DNA of 64,000 bases, taken from the NCBI GenBank assembly GCA_026003755.1, contig BPHV01000005.1, forward strand, positions 62,001-126,000, read 5' to 3'. The translations under genes were made by a program, and so were the position numbers. This DNA is from Candidatus Roseilinea sp. GTDB taxonomy: Bacteria; Chloroflexota; Anaerolineae; J036; Brachytrichaceae. Positions 37,891 through 46,828 of this stretch are shown here, in pieces. Every line of letters begins with the position of its first letter. The stretch's first letter is position 1. Below the pieces are notes generated by a model, which saw nothing but the letters and a program-made list of their open reading frames with translations, was not told the DNA's origin and did no database searches.

Positions 37891-38130
37891 GCGGGGTATG
37901 ATGCCACCACAGGAGTCGGACTGTTCTGAGAAGTCCAACTCCTGTGGCGGCCGGGCCGGTTGGGGCAGGCGCTCAGGGGCATCGGGCGGGCGAGCCACAC
38001 GCCAGGCGTTGCGCGAATGAGAAGGGCGCGCCATGCGCATTGTTGTACACTGTTTGCAGGTCGTTTGCGCGTGGGGCGCAGCCCATCCGTCGCAGCGACC
38101 GGCAAATTTCCATCACGCTCAGGTTTACCG
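37891..38130. other. Intergenic region with a stable stem-loop
   Basis: 240 nt without a supported gene. CCACAGGAGT-C-GGACT (37907-37922) pairs with AGTCC-A-ACTCCTGTGG (37932-37947), one mismatch, nine-base loop. It starts 17 nt after the beta-helix stop. No T tract follows, so it may be an mRNA 3'-end stabiliser or a weak terminator. Confidence 0.5.
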
Positions 38131-39183
38131 ATGAACATTCGCAGCAATTGCTTCGGCCACCTGCCCGACGGCGCCACAGTTGATCAGTACACGCTCGAAA
38201 ACGACAACGGCATGAGCGTGCAGATCATCACCTATGGCGGCATCATCACCGCGCTGCGCGTCCCCGATCGCGCAGGCGACCTCGACGACGTAGTGCTGGG
38301 GTTCGATAACCTGGATGGCTATCTGGCCGGCCATCCGTATTTTGGCTGCATCGTGGGGCGCTTCGCCAACCGCATCGCCGGCGGGCGCTTCACCCTGGAC
38401 GGCCTGACGTATCAGCTCGCCGTGAACAACGGCCCGAATCACCTGCACGGCGGACTGGCCGGCTTCGACAAGAAGCTGTGGCGCGCGTCCATCGGTAGCA
38501 GCGACGGCGCGGTCAGCCTGGCGCTGTCCTATCTCAGCCCGGACGGCGAGGAGAACTATCCGGGCAACCTGCATGTGACGGTGACTTACACGCTGACGCA
38601 CGACAACGCACTGCGCATTGGCTATCGCGCGCACACCGACAAGCCCACCATCCTCAACCTCACCAACCACACCTACTTCAACCTCGCCAGCCAAGGGGAC
38701 ATCCTCGACCACGAGATCATGATCAACGCCGACCACTTCACGCCGGTGAACGAGGCGCTCATCCCCACCGGCGAGCTGCAACCGGTCGCGGGCACGCCGC
38801 TGGACTTTCGGCAGCCGATGCGCATCGGCGCGCGGATTGACGACCCGCATGAACAAATCGCCCGTGCCGGCGGCTACGATCACAACTTCGTCATCAACGG
38901 CGCAATGGGCGAACTGCGCTTCGCTGCGCGCGTTTATGAGCCGTCGAGCGGCCGCACGCTGGAGGTGCACACCACCGAGCCGGGCATGCAGTTCTACAGC
39001 GGCAACTTCCTTTCCGGCGCAATCGCCGGCAAGGGCGGAAGGGTCTATGGTCGGCGCGCCGGCTTGTGCCTGGAGACGCAGCACTTCCCCGATTCGCCCA
39101 ACCAGCCGGGCTTCCCGAGCGTCGTGCTGCGGCCGGGCGAGCGCTTCGCGTCCACGACGGTCTTCCGGTTCTCCACGCGCTGA
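38131..39183 (+). CDS. galM: Aldose 1-epimerase (galactose mutarotase)
   Basis: A 350-residue cytosolic enzyme interconverting alpha and beta anomers of galactose/glucose. Conserved stretches: GCIVGRFANRIAGGRF, NNGPNHLHGGLAGFDK (with the general-acid His), LTNHTYFNL (second His), TEPGMQFYSGNF and LCLETQHFPDSPNQPGFPS (catalytic Glu in the CLETQ segment). The frame is open from 37960, but ATG 38131 matches the family start. Six bases after its stop begins copy 2 of the structured repeat. No gal operon partners are nearby. Confidence 0.93.
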   Translation: MNIRSNCFGHLPDGATVDQYTLENDNGMSVQIITYGGIITALRVPDRAGDLDDVVLGFDNLDGYLAGHPYFGCIVGRFANRIAGGRFTLDGLTYQLAVNNGPNHLHGGLAGFDKKLWRASIGSSDGAVSLALSYLSPDGEENYPGNLHVTVTYTLTHDNALRIGYRAHTDKPTILNLTNHTYFNLASQGDILDHEIMINADHFTPVNEALIPTGELQPVAGTPLDFRQPMRIGARIDDPHEQIARAGGYDHNFVINGAMGELRFAARVYEPSSGRTLEVHTTEPGMQFYSGNFLSGAIAGKGGRVYGRRAGLCLETQHFPDSPNQPGFPSVVLRPGERFASTTVFRFSTR

Positions 39184-39188
39184 TCAAC

Positions 39189-39238
39189 TGTGGGACGGCC
39201 TTCCAGGCTGTCTAGGACAGGCCGGCAGTCCTGTCCCA
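39189..39238. repeat. Structured dispersed repeat, copy 2
   Basis: Starts TGTGGGACGGCCTTCCAGGC and ends with GTCCTGTCCCA, differing at only a few positions from copy 1 at 19478-19525; some changes keep the stem (G-U pair in GACGGCCT/AGGCTGTC). The gap 39239-39451 that follows has another GC palindrome (39418-39434) and an AT-rich TATATAT just before the next gene, but no ORF. Confidence 0.75.
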
Positions 39239-39451
39239 AGGGGGGCAGCAGAGGACGGTGGGCGGCGTCGCGCGCTGCGCACATCACGGTCGCAGTGCGT
39301 TATTGTGAGCGCCGGTGAGCATGTATGGATTGGAGCGCGGAAGAGGGTCGAATGAATTGATTCGGTTGCCGACGGAGCGACCGCGCGGGGCTGTGTTGAG
39401 CACGCGGCCGTTGAGCCGCGCGGGGCCCCCGCGCTGATATATATTCGCCCT

Positions 39452-39979
39452 GTGATCCCATTCTGGCTGAGCCCGCAGGACGCGGCGCAAGCGCTGGGCG
39501 TCGCGCTGATTGCCATCGGCATCGTCGGCGTGTTCATCCCTGTGCTCCCCGGCCCGCTGATGATTTGGATCGGCGCGCTGGTGTGGGCCTTTGGCGATGG
39601 TTTCCAGCGCATCGGCTGGCCGGCGCTGCTTGCGATGGGGCTGATCGTGGTCGCCGCCTGGGGCAGCAACCTGGCGATGACGGCCTACTTCACCCGCCGC
39701 AGCAGCGCGTCGTGGAAGACGGTCGCCGGCGCCATCGTCGGCGGCGTCGCCGGCGGCGCGCTGCTGACGTTCGGCATACCGCTGATCGGCTCGGCGATCG
39801 GCGCCGTGGTGGGTGCCGTGCTGGGCGTGCTGATCGTTGAACTGCTGCGCCAGCGCCGGCTGCGCCTGGCGTTACGTTCCGGCGGACAGTATCTGGTCGG
39901 TTGCGTCTTCGGTCAGATGGTCGAACTCTTGTTCGCCTTGATGATGCTCCTGATCTTCATCTGGCAGGCGACGCGCTAG
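39452..39979 (+). CDS. DUF456 family membrane protein
   Basis: A 175-residue protein with four to five helices, GTG start at 39452. The order VALIAIGIVGVFIPVLPGPL, a Trp-rich second helix, a Gly/Ala-rich pair (GAIVGGVAGGALLTFG, IGSAIGAVVGAVLGVL) and a final hydrophobic segment are diagnostic of DUF456. Function is not known. It converges on ychF with a 50-nt gap containing a small GC hairpin. Confidence 0.85.
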   Translation: MIPFWLSPQDAAQALGVALIAIGIVGVFIPVLPGPLMIWIGALVWAFGDGFQRIGWPALLAMGLIVVAAWGSNLAMTAYFTRRSSASWKTVAGAIVGGVAGGALLTFGIPLIGSAIGAVVGAVLGVLIVELLRQRRLRLALRSGGQYLVGCVFGQMVELLFALMMLLIFIWQATR

Positions 39980-40029
39980 CCCATAGCATCCCCGACCCGC
40001 GACTTACACCATGCGCGCGCTAACGCGCC

Positions 40030-41136
40030 TCACACATTGAACAGGAAGTGCATGATGTCGCCATCGCGCACGATGTACTCCTTGCCTTCCAGTCGTAATT
40101 TCCCGGCGGCGCGAATCGCGGCCTCGGTTTTGTAGGTGCGCAGGTCGTCCAGCGTATATACCTCGGCGCGGATGAAGCCGCGCTCGAAGTCGGAGTGAAT
40201 GACGCCCGCGGCCTGCGGCGCCTTTGCGCCGATGGGGATCGTCCAGGCGCGGATTTCCTTTGGCCCCGCCGTGAAGAACGACTGCAGGCCGAGCAGCTTG
40301 TAGGTCGCGCGCGCCAGCCGATTCAGCCCTGATTCCGCGAGTCCCAGGCCGGCCAGGAACTCGCGCCGTTCTTCCGCGCGCTCCAACGCGGCGATCTCTG
40401 CTTCGATGGCGCCGGAGATGACGACCATCTCCCCGTTGTGCGCCGCGACCCAGTCCCGCAGCCGCGCCACGTGGGGGTTCGATGCGCCGGTCGGGTCGTG
40501 CTCATCTACGTTGGCCACGTAAAGCACCGGCTTGGCAGTGACGAAGCCGAGCGATTTGGCCAGCCTCTGCGCGGCGGCGTCCATGCCGGCCAGCGCCAGG
40601 CGCGAGGGCTTGCCCTCTTTCAACAGCGCCACCATCGGCTCCAGCACGGCCACCCGCTGAATCGCTTCCGGATCGCGCTGCGCCGCGGCGCGCTTGTTCT
40701 TCTCCAGTTGCCGCTCGGCGCTCTCCAAATCGGCCAGCACGAGTTCCAGCTCGATGATCTCCACGTCGCGCACCGCATCCACCGATCCATCCACATGCAC
40801 GACGTCGGGGTTCTCGAAGCACCGCACGACGTGCAGGAGGGCGTCCACCGCCCGGATGTGGCTGAGGAACTGATTGCCCAGCCCCTCCCCTTGCGATGCG
40901 CCCTTCACCAGGCCGGCGATGTCCACGACCTCGATCGTGGCCGGCACGATGCGTTCCGTCTTAATGTGCTGCGCGATCTCGTCCAGCCGTGGGTCGGGCA
41001 CAGGCACAATGCCGGTGTTCGGCTCGATTGTGGCGAAGGGGTAGTTCGCGGCCAACGCGCCGGCTGCGGTCAAGGCGTTAAAAATCGTGGACTTGCCGAC
41101 GTTCGGCAACCCCACAATGCCGGTTGAGAGTCCCAT
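40030..41136 (-). CDS. ychF: Redox-regulated ATPase YchF (Obg-related)
   Basis: A 368-residue TRAFAC-class P-loop protein. G1 GLPNVGKST, G2/G3 region with TIEVVDIAGLVKGASQGEGLGN, the switch QFLSHIRAVDALLHVVRCF, the non-canonical G4 (VLYVANVDEHD in place of NKxD) that makes YchF prefer ATP, a coiled-coil insertion, and the C-terminal TGS domain ending GDIMHFLFNV. It binds ribosomes and takes part in stress and translation control. Start at 41136 (MGLSTGIVG); the longer frame from 41160 adds eight unconserved residues. Divergent from the TPR gene with 56 nt between. Confidence 0.96.
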   Translation of the reverse strand: MGLSTGIVGLPNVGKSTIFNALTAAGALAANYPFATIEPNTGIVPVPDPRLDEIAQHIKTERIVPATIEVVDIAGLVKGASQGEGLGNQFLSHIRAVDALLHVVRCFENPDVVHVDGSVDAVRDVEIIELELVLADLESAERQLEKNKRAAAQRDPEAIQRVAVLEPMVALLKEGKPSRLALAGMDAAAQRLAKSLGFVTAKPVLYVANVDEHDPTGASNPHVARLRDWVAAHNGEMVVISGAIEAEIAALERAEERREFLAGLGLAESGLNRLARATYKLLGLQSFFTAGPKEIRAWTIPIGAKAPQAAGVIHSDFERGFIRAEVYTLDDLRTYKTEAAIRAAGKLRLEGKEYIVRDGDIMHFLFNV

Positions 41137-41192
41137 GATGCTGCGACGCAAGAATAGCACATCGGCTTACAGCTCGGTAGAATCTCTGCAGG

Positions 41193-42134
41193 ATGAGCAA
41201 GCTGCAGCAGGAAGTGGGCATCCTCAACCAGGGCGATGTGCTGCGCGCCTGGATTGCGGAGTCGGAGAAGGCGCTCGTCGCCATCACGCCGGAGAACGTC
41301 CGCGCGTTGTTGACCCACGTGGCCCAGGCGCATCGGCTGCTCGATGAGCTGCGCGCGTCTGGCGCGGATATGCGCGCCGAAGAAGCGCGCCTGCGGTCGG
41401 TGGAAGAGCGCCTGATCAAACAAGCGAAGCCGATCGTCGCTGCGGCCGGCGGGGAGCGATCGTTCGTCGCCCTGCGGCGCGCCATCGCCCCCGATTTGCA
41501 AGCGCCGTGGTGGGCGCTGGAGGAAGTGGTAGCGGCCCACCGTCGCCGGCGCCTCAAGCAATTCGCTGCCGGCCTGGCTATCGTTGCGGCGATCGGCGTG
41601 GTCGGCTTTTTGCTGCGCGATGTGCTCTTTCCGCCCAACCCAGTGGGCGACGCGCTGTTTGCCGCCCAGGCCGCGCTGGGCGAGGGCGACGTGGCGCGCG
41701 CGTCCCAGGCGATCGAGCGCGGCCTAGAAGCCGCGCCGTCCAACCCGACCCTGCTCGTGTGGAAGGGCGCGTTGCTCGAACGACAAAACGACCCGGCCAA
41801 CGCGGCTGCGTTCGAGTCCGCCCGCGCCATCCTGGGCGAGCGGGACTTTCTGATCGAAAGAGCGCAGGTCTACTTGATGCTGGGTGAGCACGATCGGGTG
41901 ATCGCCGACATGACGCGCCTGATCGCGACTGAGCCTGACGCCGCCGAGGCCTACCTCACCCGCGCTACGGCGTACGAGAACGTCAATCAGCTTGGGCGGG
42001 CGATCCAGGACCTGGAGGCGGCCGCCGAGATCGCGCAGCGCACCGGCAACGATACGCTGTTCGCGACGGCGCGCGTGCGCCTGGGCGTGCTGATGCAAAG
42101 CGCCGGCGCGATCGCGCCGACCGCGACGCCGTGA
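41193..42134 (+). CDS. TPR-repeat protein with one membrane helix
   Basis: A 313-residue protein: an N-terminal alpha-helical cytoplasmic part (~120 residues, LTHVAQAHRLLDELRASG), one transmembrane helix (FAAGLAIVAAIGVVGFLL) and about four TPR units outside (AAQAALGEGDVARASQAIER, VWKGALLERQNDPANAAAFE, AEAYLTRATAYENVNQLGRA). It is probably a scaffold for protein interactions. TAGAAT stands about 14 nt before the ATG, so the mRNA may be nearly leaderless. Converges with the aminotransferase gene with four bases between stops. Confidence 0.75.
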   Translation: MSKLQQEVGILNQGDVLRAWIAESEKALVAITPENVRALLTHVAQAHRLLDELRASGADMRAEEARLRSVEERLIKQAKPIVAAAGGERSFVALRRAIAPDLQAPWWALEEVVAAHRRRRLKQFAAGLAIVAAIGVVGFLLRDVLFPPNPVGDALFAAQAALGEGDVARASQAIERGLEAAPSNPTLLVWKGALLERQNDPANAAAFESARAILGERDFLIERAQVYLMLGEHDRVIADMTRLIATEPDAAEAYLTRATAYENVNQLGRAIQDLEAAAEIAQRTGNDTLFATARVRLGVLMQSAGAIAPTATP

Positions 42135-42138
42135 TGGC

Positions 42139-43245
42139 TCACGCGTTCAAGAATGCGTCAATTGCGTCGAAGAGCGCCTGCATATCCGACTCGGTGGCGT
42201 CGGCCATGTGCGCGATGCGGAAAGTCTTGCCTTTCAGGCTGCCGTAGCCGTCGGAGATGTGCATGCCGCGATTGGCCAGGAAGGTGTTCAGCGCGCTCAC
42301 ATCTATACCGCGCGTGTTCCTCACACACGTGACCGTGTCCGATTCGTAGCCATGTTCGGCGAACAGCCCGAACCGCGCCCTCGCCCATGCGCGGGTGAGC
42401 TGCGCCAGGCGAGCGTGTCGCGCAAAACGGTTCTCCAGCCCCTCGGCGAGCAAGTCGTCCAGTTGCCGGTCCAGCGCGAACATCAGCGAGATGGCCGGCG
42501 TGGCGGGCGTGTGATTCTTCTGCAAGAACTTCTCCAGCTCGACGAAGTCGAAGTAGTAGCCGCGATGTTTGATCGTCTTGGCCTTGGCCAGCGCGCGATC
42601 GCTCACCGCAGCGAATGCCAGGCCGGGCGGCAGGCCGAGGCACTTCTGCGACGAGGTCAGCAGCACGTCCAGGCCGAGGCCGTCGAAGTCAATCTTCACC
42701 CCGCCCAGCGAGCTGACGGCGTCCACCAGGATCAGCGTGTCGGGGGAGAGCGTTTTGACTACGGCCACAATCTCGGCGAGTGGGTTCATCACGCCGCAAC
42801 TGGTTTCGTTGTGCACGATGGCGATGGCTTCAAACGGCTTCTTGCTCGGGTCGGCGGCGCGGGCCAGCAGGGCCTCGCGCACCAACTCGGGCTTGATCGC
42901 CTTGCCCTCTTCGACGCGCAACCAGACGGTCGCTTTGCCGTTGCGCTCGAACACGTCGGCCCAGCGTTCGCTGAACGCGCCGCACACCGTCGCCAGCACG
43001 CCGGCGTCTGGGTCGTCGCTCACGCAGTTGCGCGCTGCGGCCTCCCACAGCCCTGTGCCAGATGAGGTGCTGAGGAAGACGCGGCTGCGCGTGAAGAACA
43101 CCTGGCGCAGCTTCGCTTGAATGCGCGCGAACAGCGCCTCGAACGCCGCGCCGCGATGGCCGATCATCCATTGCGTCTGCGCATTGAGGATCTCGCTGCG
43201 CACTTCGACCGGGCCGGGAATGAACAGCTTGATGTGATCGCTCAT
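42139..43245 (-). CDS. Class V aminotransferase (serine-glyoxylate/alanine-glyoxylate type)
   Basis: A 368-residue PLP enzyme. N-terminal LFIPGPVEVRSEIL, TSSGTGLWEAAARN (cofactor phosphate loop), VHNETSCGVMNPL, LVDAVSSLGG (Asp binding the pyridine nitrogen) and the Schiff-base Lys in TSSQKCLGLPPGLAF define the purine/serine-glyoxylate branch. It could interconvert serine and glyoxylate/pyruvate, or make phosphoserine-pathway intermediates. The gene lies just downstream of glmS on the same strand (24-nt gap), which is not a known functional pairing. Confidence 0.85.
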   Translation of the reverse strand: MSDHIKLFIPGPVEVRSEILNAQTQWMIGHRGAAFEALFARIQAKLRQVFFTRSRVFLSTSSGTGLWEAAARNCVSDDPDAGVLATVCGAFSERWADVFERNGKATVWLRVEEGKAIKPELVREALLARAADPSKKPFEAIAIVHNETSCGVMNPLAEIVAVVKTLSPDTLILVDAVSSLGGVKIDFDGLGLDVLLTSSQKCLGLPPGLAFAAVSDRALAKAKTIKHRGYYFDFVELEKFLQKNHTPATPAISLMFALDRQLDDLLAEGLENRFARHARLAQLTRAWARARFGLFAEHGYESDTVTCVRNTRGIDVSALNTFLANRGMHISDGYGSLKGKTFRIAHMADATESDMQALFDAIDAFLNA

Positions 43246-43269
43246 GGTGCTGCAAGCATAGCCGCCTTC

Positions 43270-45153
43270 TTATTCCACGGTCACGCTCTTGGCCAGGTTG
43301 CGCGGTTGATCCACGTCGCAGCCCAGGTGCGTGGCCATCTCGTAGGCCAGGCGTTGCATGGGGATCGCGGTGAGCGCCGGCGTCAGCAGTGCTGGCGCCG
43401 CCGGCACGTTGATCACATAGTCCGCCTTCTGCCGGATGAAGTCATCGCCTTCGGTGGCGATGGCGATGACGATGCCGCCGCGCGCTTTCACCTGCTCGAT
43501 CTGCGAGATCATCTTCTCGTATACGCCGTCTCGCACGGCGACGCATACGACGGGCATGGTCTCGTCAATGAGCGCGATCGGGCCGTGCTTCATCTCGCCG
43601 GCCGGGTAGCCCTCGGCATGGATGTAGCTGATCTCCTTCAGCTTGAGCGCGCCTTCCAGCGCGATGGGGTAGTTGATCCCACGCCCCAGGAAGAGGAAGT
43701 GCCGGCGGTCGTGGAAGCGATGGGCCAACGCCTCGTAGATCGGATTGGGCTTGAGCGTCTGGCTGATGAGGCCGGGCAGAAGCGCTAAATCCTTCGCCAG
43801 CGCATACGGGTCGGGCCGACCGTCGGCGTCCGACCTGCGCACGCGCTGCGCCAGCGCGCAGGCCAGCAGATACTGATCGACGATGGAGGTGAGGAAGGTC
43901 TTGGTGCTGCACACGCCGATCTCCGGCCCGGCGCGCATGGGGATGACGCCCTCGGCCATGCGCTCGGCCTGCGAGCCGATCGCGTTGACGATGGCCCATA
44001 CGCGCGCGCCGCGCGCTTTGCCCAGCGCCGCCATCGCCGCCAGCGTATCGGCAGTCTCGCCGGATTGGGTGATGCCCAACACAGCGGTGCCCGGCGCGAT
44101 GATTGGATCGCGGTAGCGATACTCGCTGCCGTAGTCCACCTCGACGGCCACCCGCGCGATGCGCTCGATGAAGAATTTGCCGATCAGCCCGGCGTGCTGG
44201 GACGTGCCGCAGGCGACGGTGTGGATGCGCGCCGGAATCCCCTCGGCGTGGCCTGTGCCCACTTCCAGGCTCTCCAGCGCGACTTCCCCGGTCTCGAAGT
44301 TGACCCGGCCGCGCAGCGTGTCGGTCACGGCGCGGGCCTGCTCGAAGATTTCCTTCTGCATGAAGTGCCGATACTCGCCCTTCTCGACGCTGACCGGGTC
44401 CCAAGCAATCGCCGTGTGTTGCTTGTTCACCGGCGCGCCGTCCAAGCGATACACGCGGACCTGGCCGGCCTGGGCGATGGCCCACTCGCCGTCTTCTAGG
44501 AAGATCACGTTGCGCGTGTAATCCAGGATGCCGGGGATGTCGGAAGCCACGAAAGTCTCGTCGGGGTTGACGCCGATGACGATGCCGCCCGCGTGGCCCA
44601 GCCGCGCGGCGATCAACTTGTCCGGCTCCTGCGCGCTCATCATGACGACGGCGTTCGAGCCTTGCAGCCTGGCGATGGCAGCGAATGCGGCGCGCGCGAA
44701 GGGCATGCCGGCCTTCATGTACAGGTCCACCAGGTGAGGGATCACCTCGGTGTCCGTCTCGCTGCGGAAGCGTATTCCTTCGGCGAGCAGCTCGCTTTTC
44801 AGCTCGATGAAGTTCTCGACGATGCCGTTCTGGATAACGGCGAGCGTGCCGGCGTCGTTCAGGTGAGGGTGCGCGTTGTGCTCCGTCACGCCGCCGTGCG
44901 TGGCCCAGCGCGTATGACCGATGCCGATTGAGTGTGGCGCATCGCGCGTGGCGAATGAAGGGCGGTCTCCTCCTTGCTGCAATCTCGATTCCAAATTCGA
45001 CAGCTTGCCTACGGCGCGGGTGACGCGAATGCCGTTGTCGCTGAGGATGGCGATGCCGGCGGAGTCGTAGCCGCGATATTCCAGGCGTCGGAGGCCGTTG
45101 AGGATGACCGAAGTCGCGTTGCGCGGGCCGATGTAACCGATGATGCCGCACAT
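43270..45153 (-). CDS. glmS: Glutamine-fructose-6-phosphate aminotransferase (isomerizing)
   Basis: A 627-residue cytosolic enzyme making glucosamine-6-phosphate, the entry to peptidoglycan and amino-sugar glycans. Cys2 after Met1 (MCGIIGYIGPRNA) is the glutaminase nucleophile; GIGHTRWATHGG and NGIVENFIELK complete the class II amidotransferase domain. Two SIS domains follow: CGTSQHAGLIGKFFIE, GITQSGETADTLAA, and FLGRGINYPIALEGALKLKE near the C-terminus, ending KSVTVE. Length is normal. No glmS ribozyme-like leader was recognised upstream. Confidence 0.97.
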   Translation of the reverse strand: MCGIIGYIGPRNATSVILNGLRRLEYRGYDSAGIAILSDNGIRVTRAVGKLSNLESRLQQGGDRPSFATRDAPHSIGIGHTRWATHGGVTEHNAHPHLNDAGTLAVIQNGIVENFIELKSELLAEGIRFRSETDTEVIPHLVDLYMKAGMPFARAAFAAIARLQGSNAVVMMSAQEPDKLIAARLGHAGGIVIGVNPDETFVASDIPGILDYTRNVIFLEDGEWAIAQAGQVRVYRLDGAPVNKQHTAIAWDPVSVEKGEYRHFMQKEIFEQARAVTDTLRGRVNFETGEVALESLEVGTGHAEGIPARIHTVACGTSQHAGLIGKFFIERIARVAVEVDYGSEYRYRDPIIAPGTAVLGITQSGETADTLAAMAALGKARGARVWAIVNAIGSQAERMAEGVIPMRAGPEIGVCSTKTFLTSIVDQYLLACALAQRVRRSDADGRPDPYALAKDLALLPGLISQTLKPNPIYEALAHRFHDRRHFLFLGRGINYPIALEGALKLKEISYIHAEGYPAGEMKHGPIALIDETMPVVCVAVRDGVYEKMISQIEQVKARGGIVIAIATEGDDFIRQKADYVINVPAAPALLTPALTAIPMQRLAYEMATHLGCDVDQPRNLAKSVTVE

Positions 45154-45196
45154 GGTATTGTTGAATCGTTGTCGGTGAGCGTGTGTATAAATAATG

Positions 45197-45226
45197 AAGC
45201 GAGAAGCAGCCGGCTGCCTCTCGCTT
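45197..45226. terminator. Hairpin terminator downstream of the SH3b-glycosidase gene
   Basis: AAGCGAGA-a-GCAGCC / GGCTGC-c-TCTCGCTT, one mismatch, tight loop. On the minus strand it lies 35 nt after the glycosidase stop and is followed by an AT-rich tract; on the plus strand TTTTGCTTT follows. It probably insulates the gene from glmS. Confidence 0.65.
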
Positions 45227-45260
45227 TTGCTTTACAACGACACGGCCTTCCGCTCTGCGT

Positions 45261-46766
45261 CTAACGTCCCATCACCGCCCTCAGCGCAGCGCAGGCGGGA
45301 CATGAGCCATCCGGCCGGAAGATCGAGTAGCCGGCTTGAGGGTCTTCGGCGTCGTATTGCCGGCGATCCATGTTCCAGATGATCATCAAGCGCACTTTGC
45401 CGCTCTCGCGCGAGAGTTGCGCAGCGCGCGCCAGCCATTGCGCCTGCTGCGCCAGCGTGATGTTGTTGCCCCACTGGAAGTTCGGCGCGACGATGGGGCC
45501 GATGCCTTCCGGCGTGAGATAACCCAGCTCAGTCCAGCAGACCGGCACCTGGCCGCCGAAGGCGTTGTACGTGACGTTCAGCGTCCCCCAGAAATACCAT
45601 TGATGGTGGTCGTTAGCGACCGGCGCGCCGCTGGTCTGGTCCGGGCCGACCATCGTGCCGTTGTGGTGTGCGCCGATGCAGTCCATCCACTGCGCTGCGC
45701 CGGCTGCCGCTAAGCGCTGCAGGAAGGGCGCGTCATCGCAGCCGGCGTTGGTGCAGTTGCCCCCGAAGTAGCCTGTAGGGGCCATCGCTGCGCCGATCAC
45801 CAGGACGTTAGGATTGGCCGCCTTGATCGCGATATAGGCCTCGCGCAGCATGTTGGCATAGTTCTCCGGGTTAACCTGCCCGTTGCCAGGCCCGCCATAC
45901 TCGCGGTCGAGGTTGGGTTCATTCCACACCTCGATGCCGTCCACGCCTTGTTGGACCAATGTGGCCAGATAAGCAGCAAATTCCTTGTGGTAGTTGGGAT
46001 CGGCGGCGCGGGCGCGGTCGCCGACGGCGCCGATCAACACCTTGAGGCCGTTGGCCTTTGCAGCAGCGATGCGCCCGGGGATATCCGTGTCTTGCGTCTG
46101 GAACTTCACCCAGGTCATGCCGATGTCGCGCATTTGGGGGAAGACGTTGGTGCTGCCCATGTGCCCGCCGAGTTCAAATGTCCAGTTGCCGCGTGGGGTC
46201 ACCGGCGCAGGCGCCGAAGCTACGGGCGCCGCTGCACCGCCGAATGAGGTGTACGACGCGAAGATATAGGCGGTCTGATTGTTGTAACTGATTTGCAGCC
46301 ACTTGCCGTCGGCGGTTCTGGCCGTCGCTTGCACCTTGTCGCCGCGCTTGAGTCGTCCGATGATCTGACCGCTTAGGCTCGGCGCGCTGCGCACGTTTAA
46401 GAACTCGGAGATCACGGTGACGTTGCCGTTGCCGGCTGCCGGCGCAGGCGCCGCTGGCGCTGCGCCGGGAGTCGCACAGCTACCGCCGGGGACAGCGAAC
46501 TGCGCGAAGACGAAACCGGCGCGTCCGTTGAAGTTGATCCGGTACCAAGCGCCGTCAATCGTCTTGGCGTCGGCGATCACCTTCTGGCCACAGGTGAGTT
46601 GTCCGATGATGCTGTCGCCGGTGCTGGGCGCGCTCCGGACGTTGAGCCTGGGCGACACCACGACTAATTCGACCCCTTGGAATTGAGCGCGGGCACTCTG
46701 GGCTCCGCCGATGATAAGCGTGGCCACCAGGGCCAGGATAACCCTTCGATTCTTTATGGTTCGCAT
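45261..46766 (-). CDS. Secreted protein with two SH3b domains and a GH-A-clan glycosidase-like domain
   Basis: A 501-residue exported protein. Signal peptide MRTIKNRRVILALVATLIIG, cut after ARA. Two bacterial SH3 domains (VVSPRLNVRSAPSTGDSIIG about 35-95; VISEFLNVRSAPSLSGQIIG about 115-175), joined by Ala/Pro linkers, likely bind peptidoglycan or glycans. The remaining ~310 residues are a TIM-barrel glycosidase-like domain: MTWVKFQTQ, GLKVLIGAVG, GIEVWNEPNLD with the acid/base Glu, a second candidate Glu in VPVCWTELGYLT and IIWNMDRR. This suits GH39/GH5-like clan A. Substrate not predictable. Confidence 0.82.
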   Translation of the reverse strand: MRTIKNRRVILALVATLIIGGAQSARAQFQGVELVVVSPRLNVRSAPSTGDSIIGQLTCGQKVIADAKTIDGAWYRINFNGRAGFVFAQFAVPGGSCATPGAAPAAPAPAAGNGNVTVISEFLNVRSAPSLSGQIIGRLKRGDKVQATARTADGKWLQISYNNQTAYIFASYTSFGGAAAPVASAPAPVTPRGNWTFELGGHMGSTNVFPQMRDIGMTWVKFQTQDTDIPGRIAAAKANGLKVLIGAVGDRARAADPNYHKEFAAYLATLVQQGVDGIEVWNEPNLDREYGGPGNGQVNPENYANMLREAYIAIKAANPNVLVIGAAMAPTGYFGGNCTNAGCDDAPFLQRLAAAGAAQWMDCIGAHHNGTMVGPDQTSGAPVANDHHQWYFWGTLNVTYNAFGGQVPVCWTELGYLTPEGIGPIVAPNFQWGNNITLAQQAQWLARAAQLSRESGKVRLMIIWNMDRRQYDAEDPQAGYSIFRPDGSCPACAALRAVMGR

Positions 46767-46828
46767 AGCCTAGATTTAATTGTAATGCCTTGCGCGGTAC
46801 GGCTTTGGTCGGCGCGTTGCGCTGAAGG

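Noticed and set aside
42208-43065. 285-residue ORF opposite the aminotransferase
   Set aside because: Antisense shadow; the aminotransferase frame has all PLP-enzyme motifs.
43565-45151. 528-residue ORF on the same strand as glmS
   Set aside because: Arg/His/Pro-rich shadow of glmS; no domain, and glmS is complete in the other frame.
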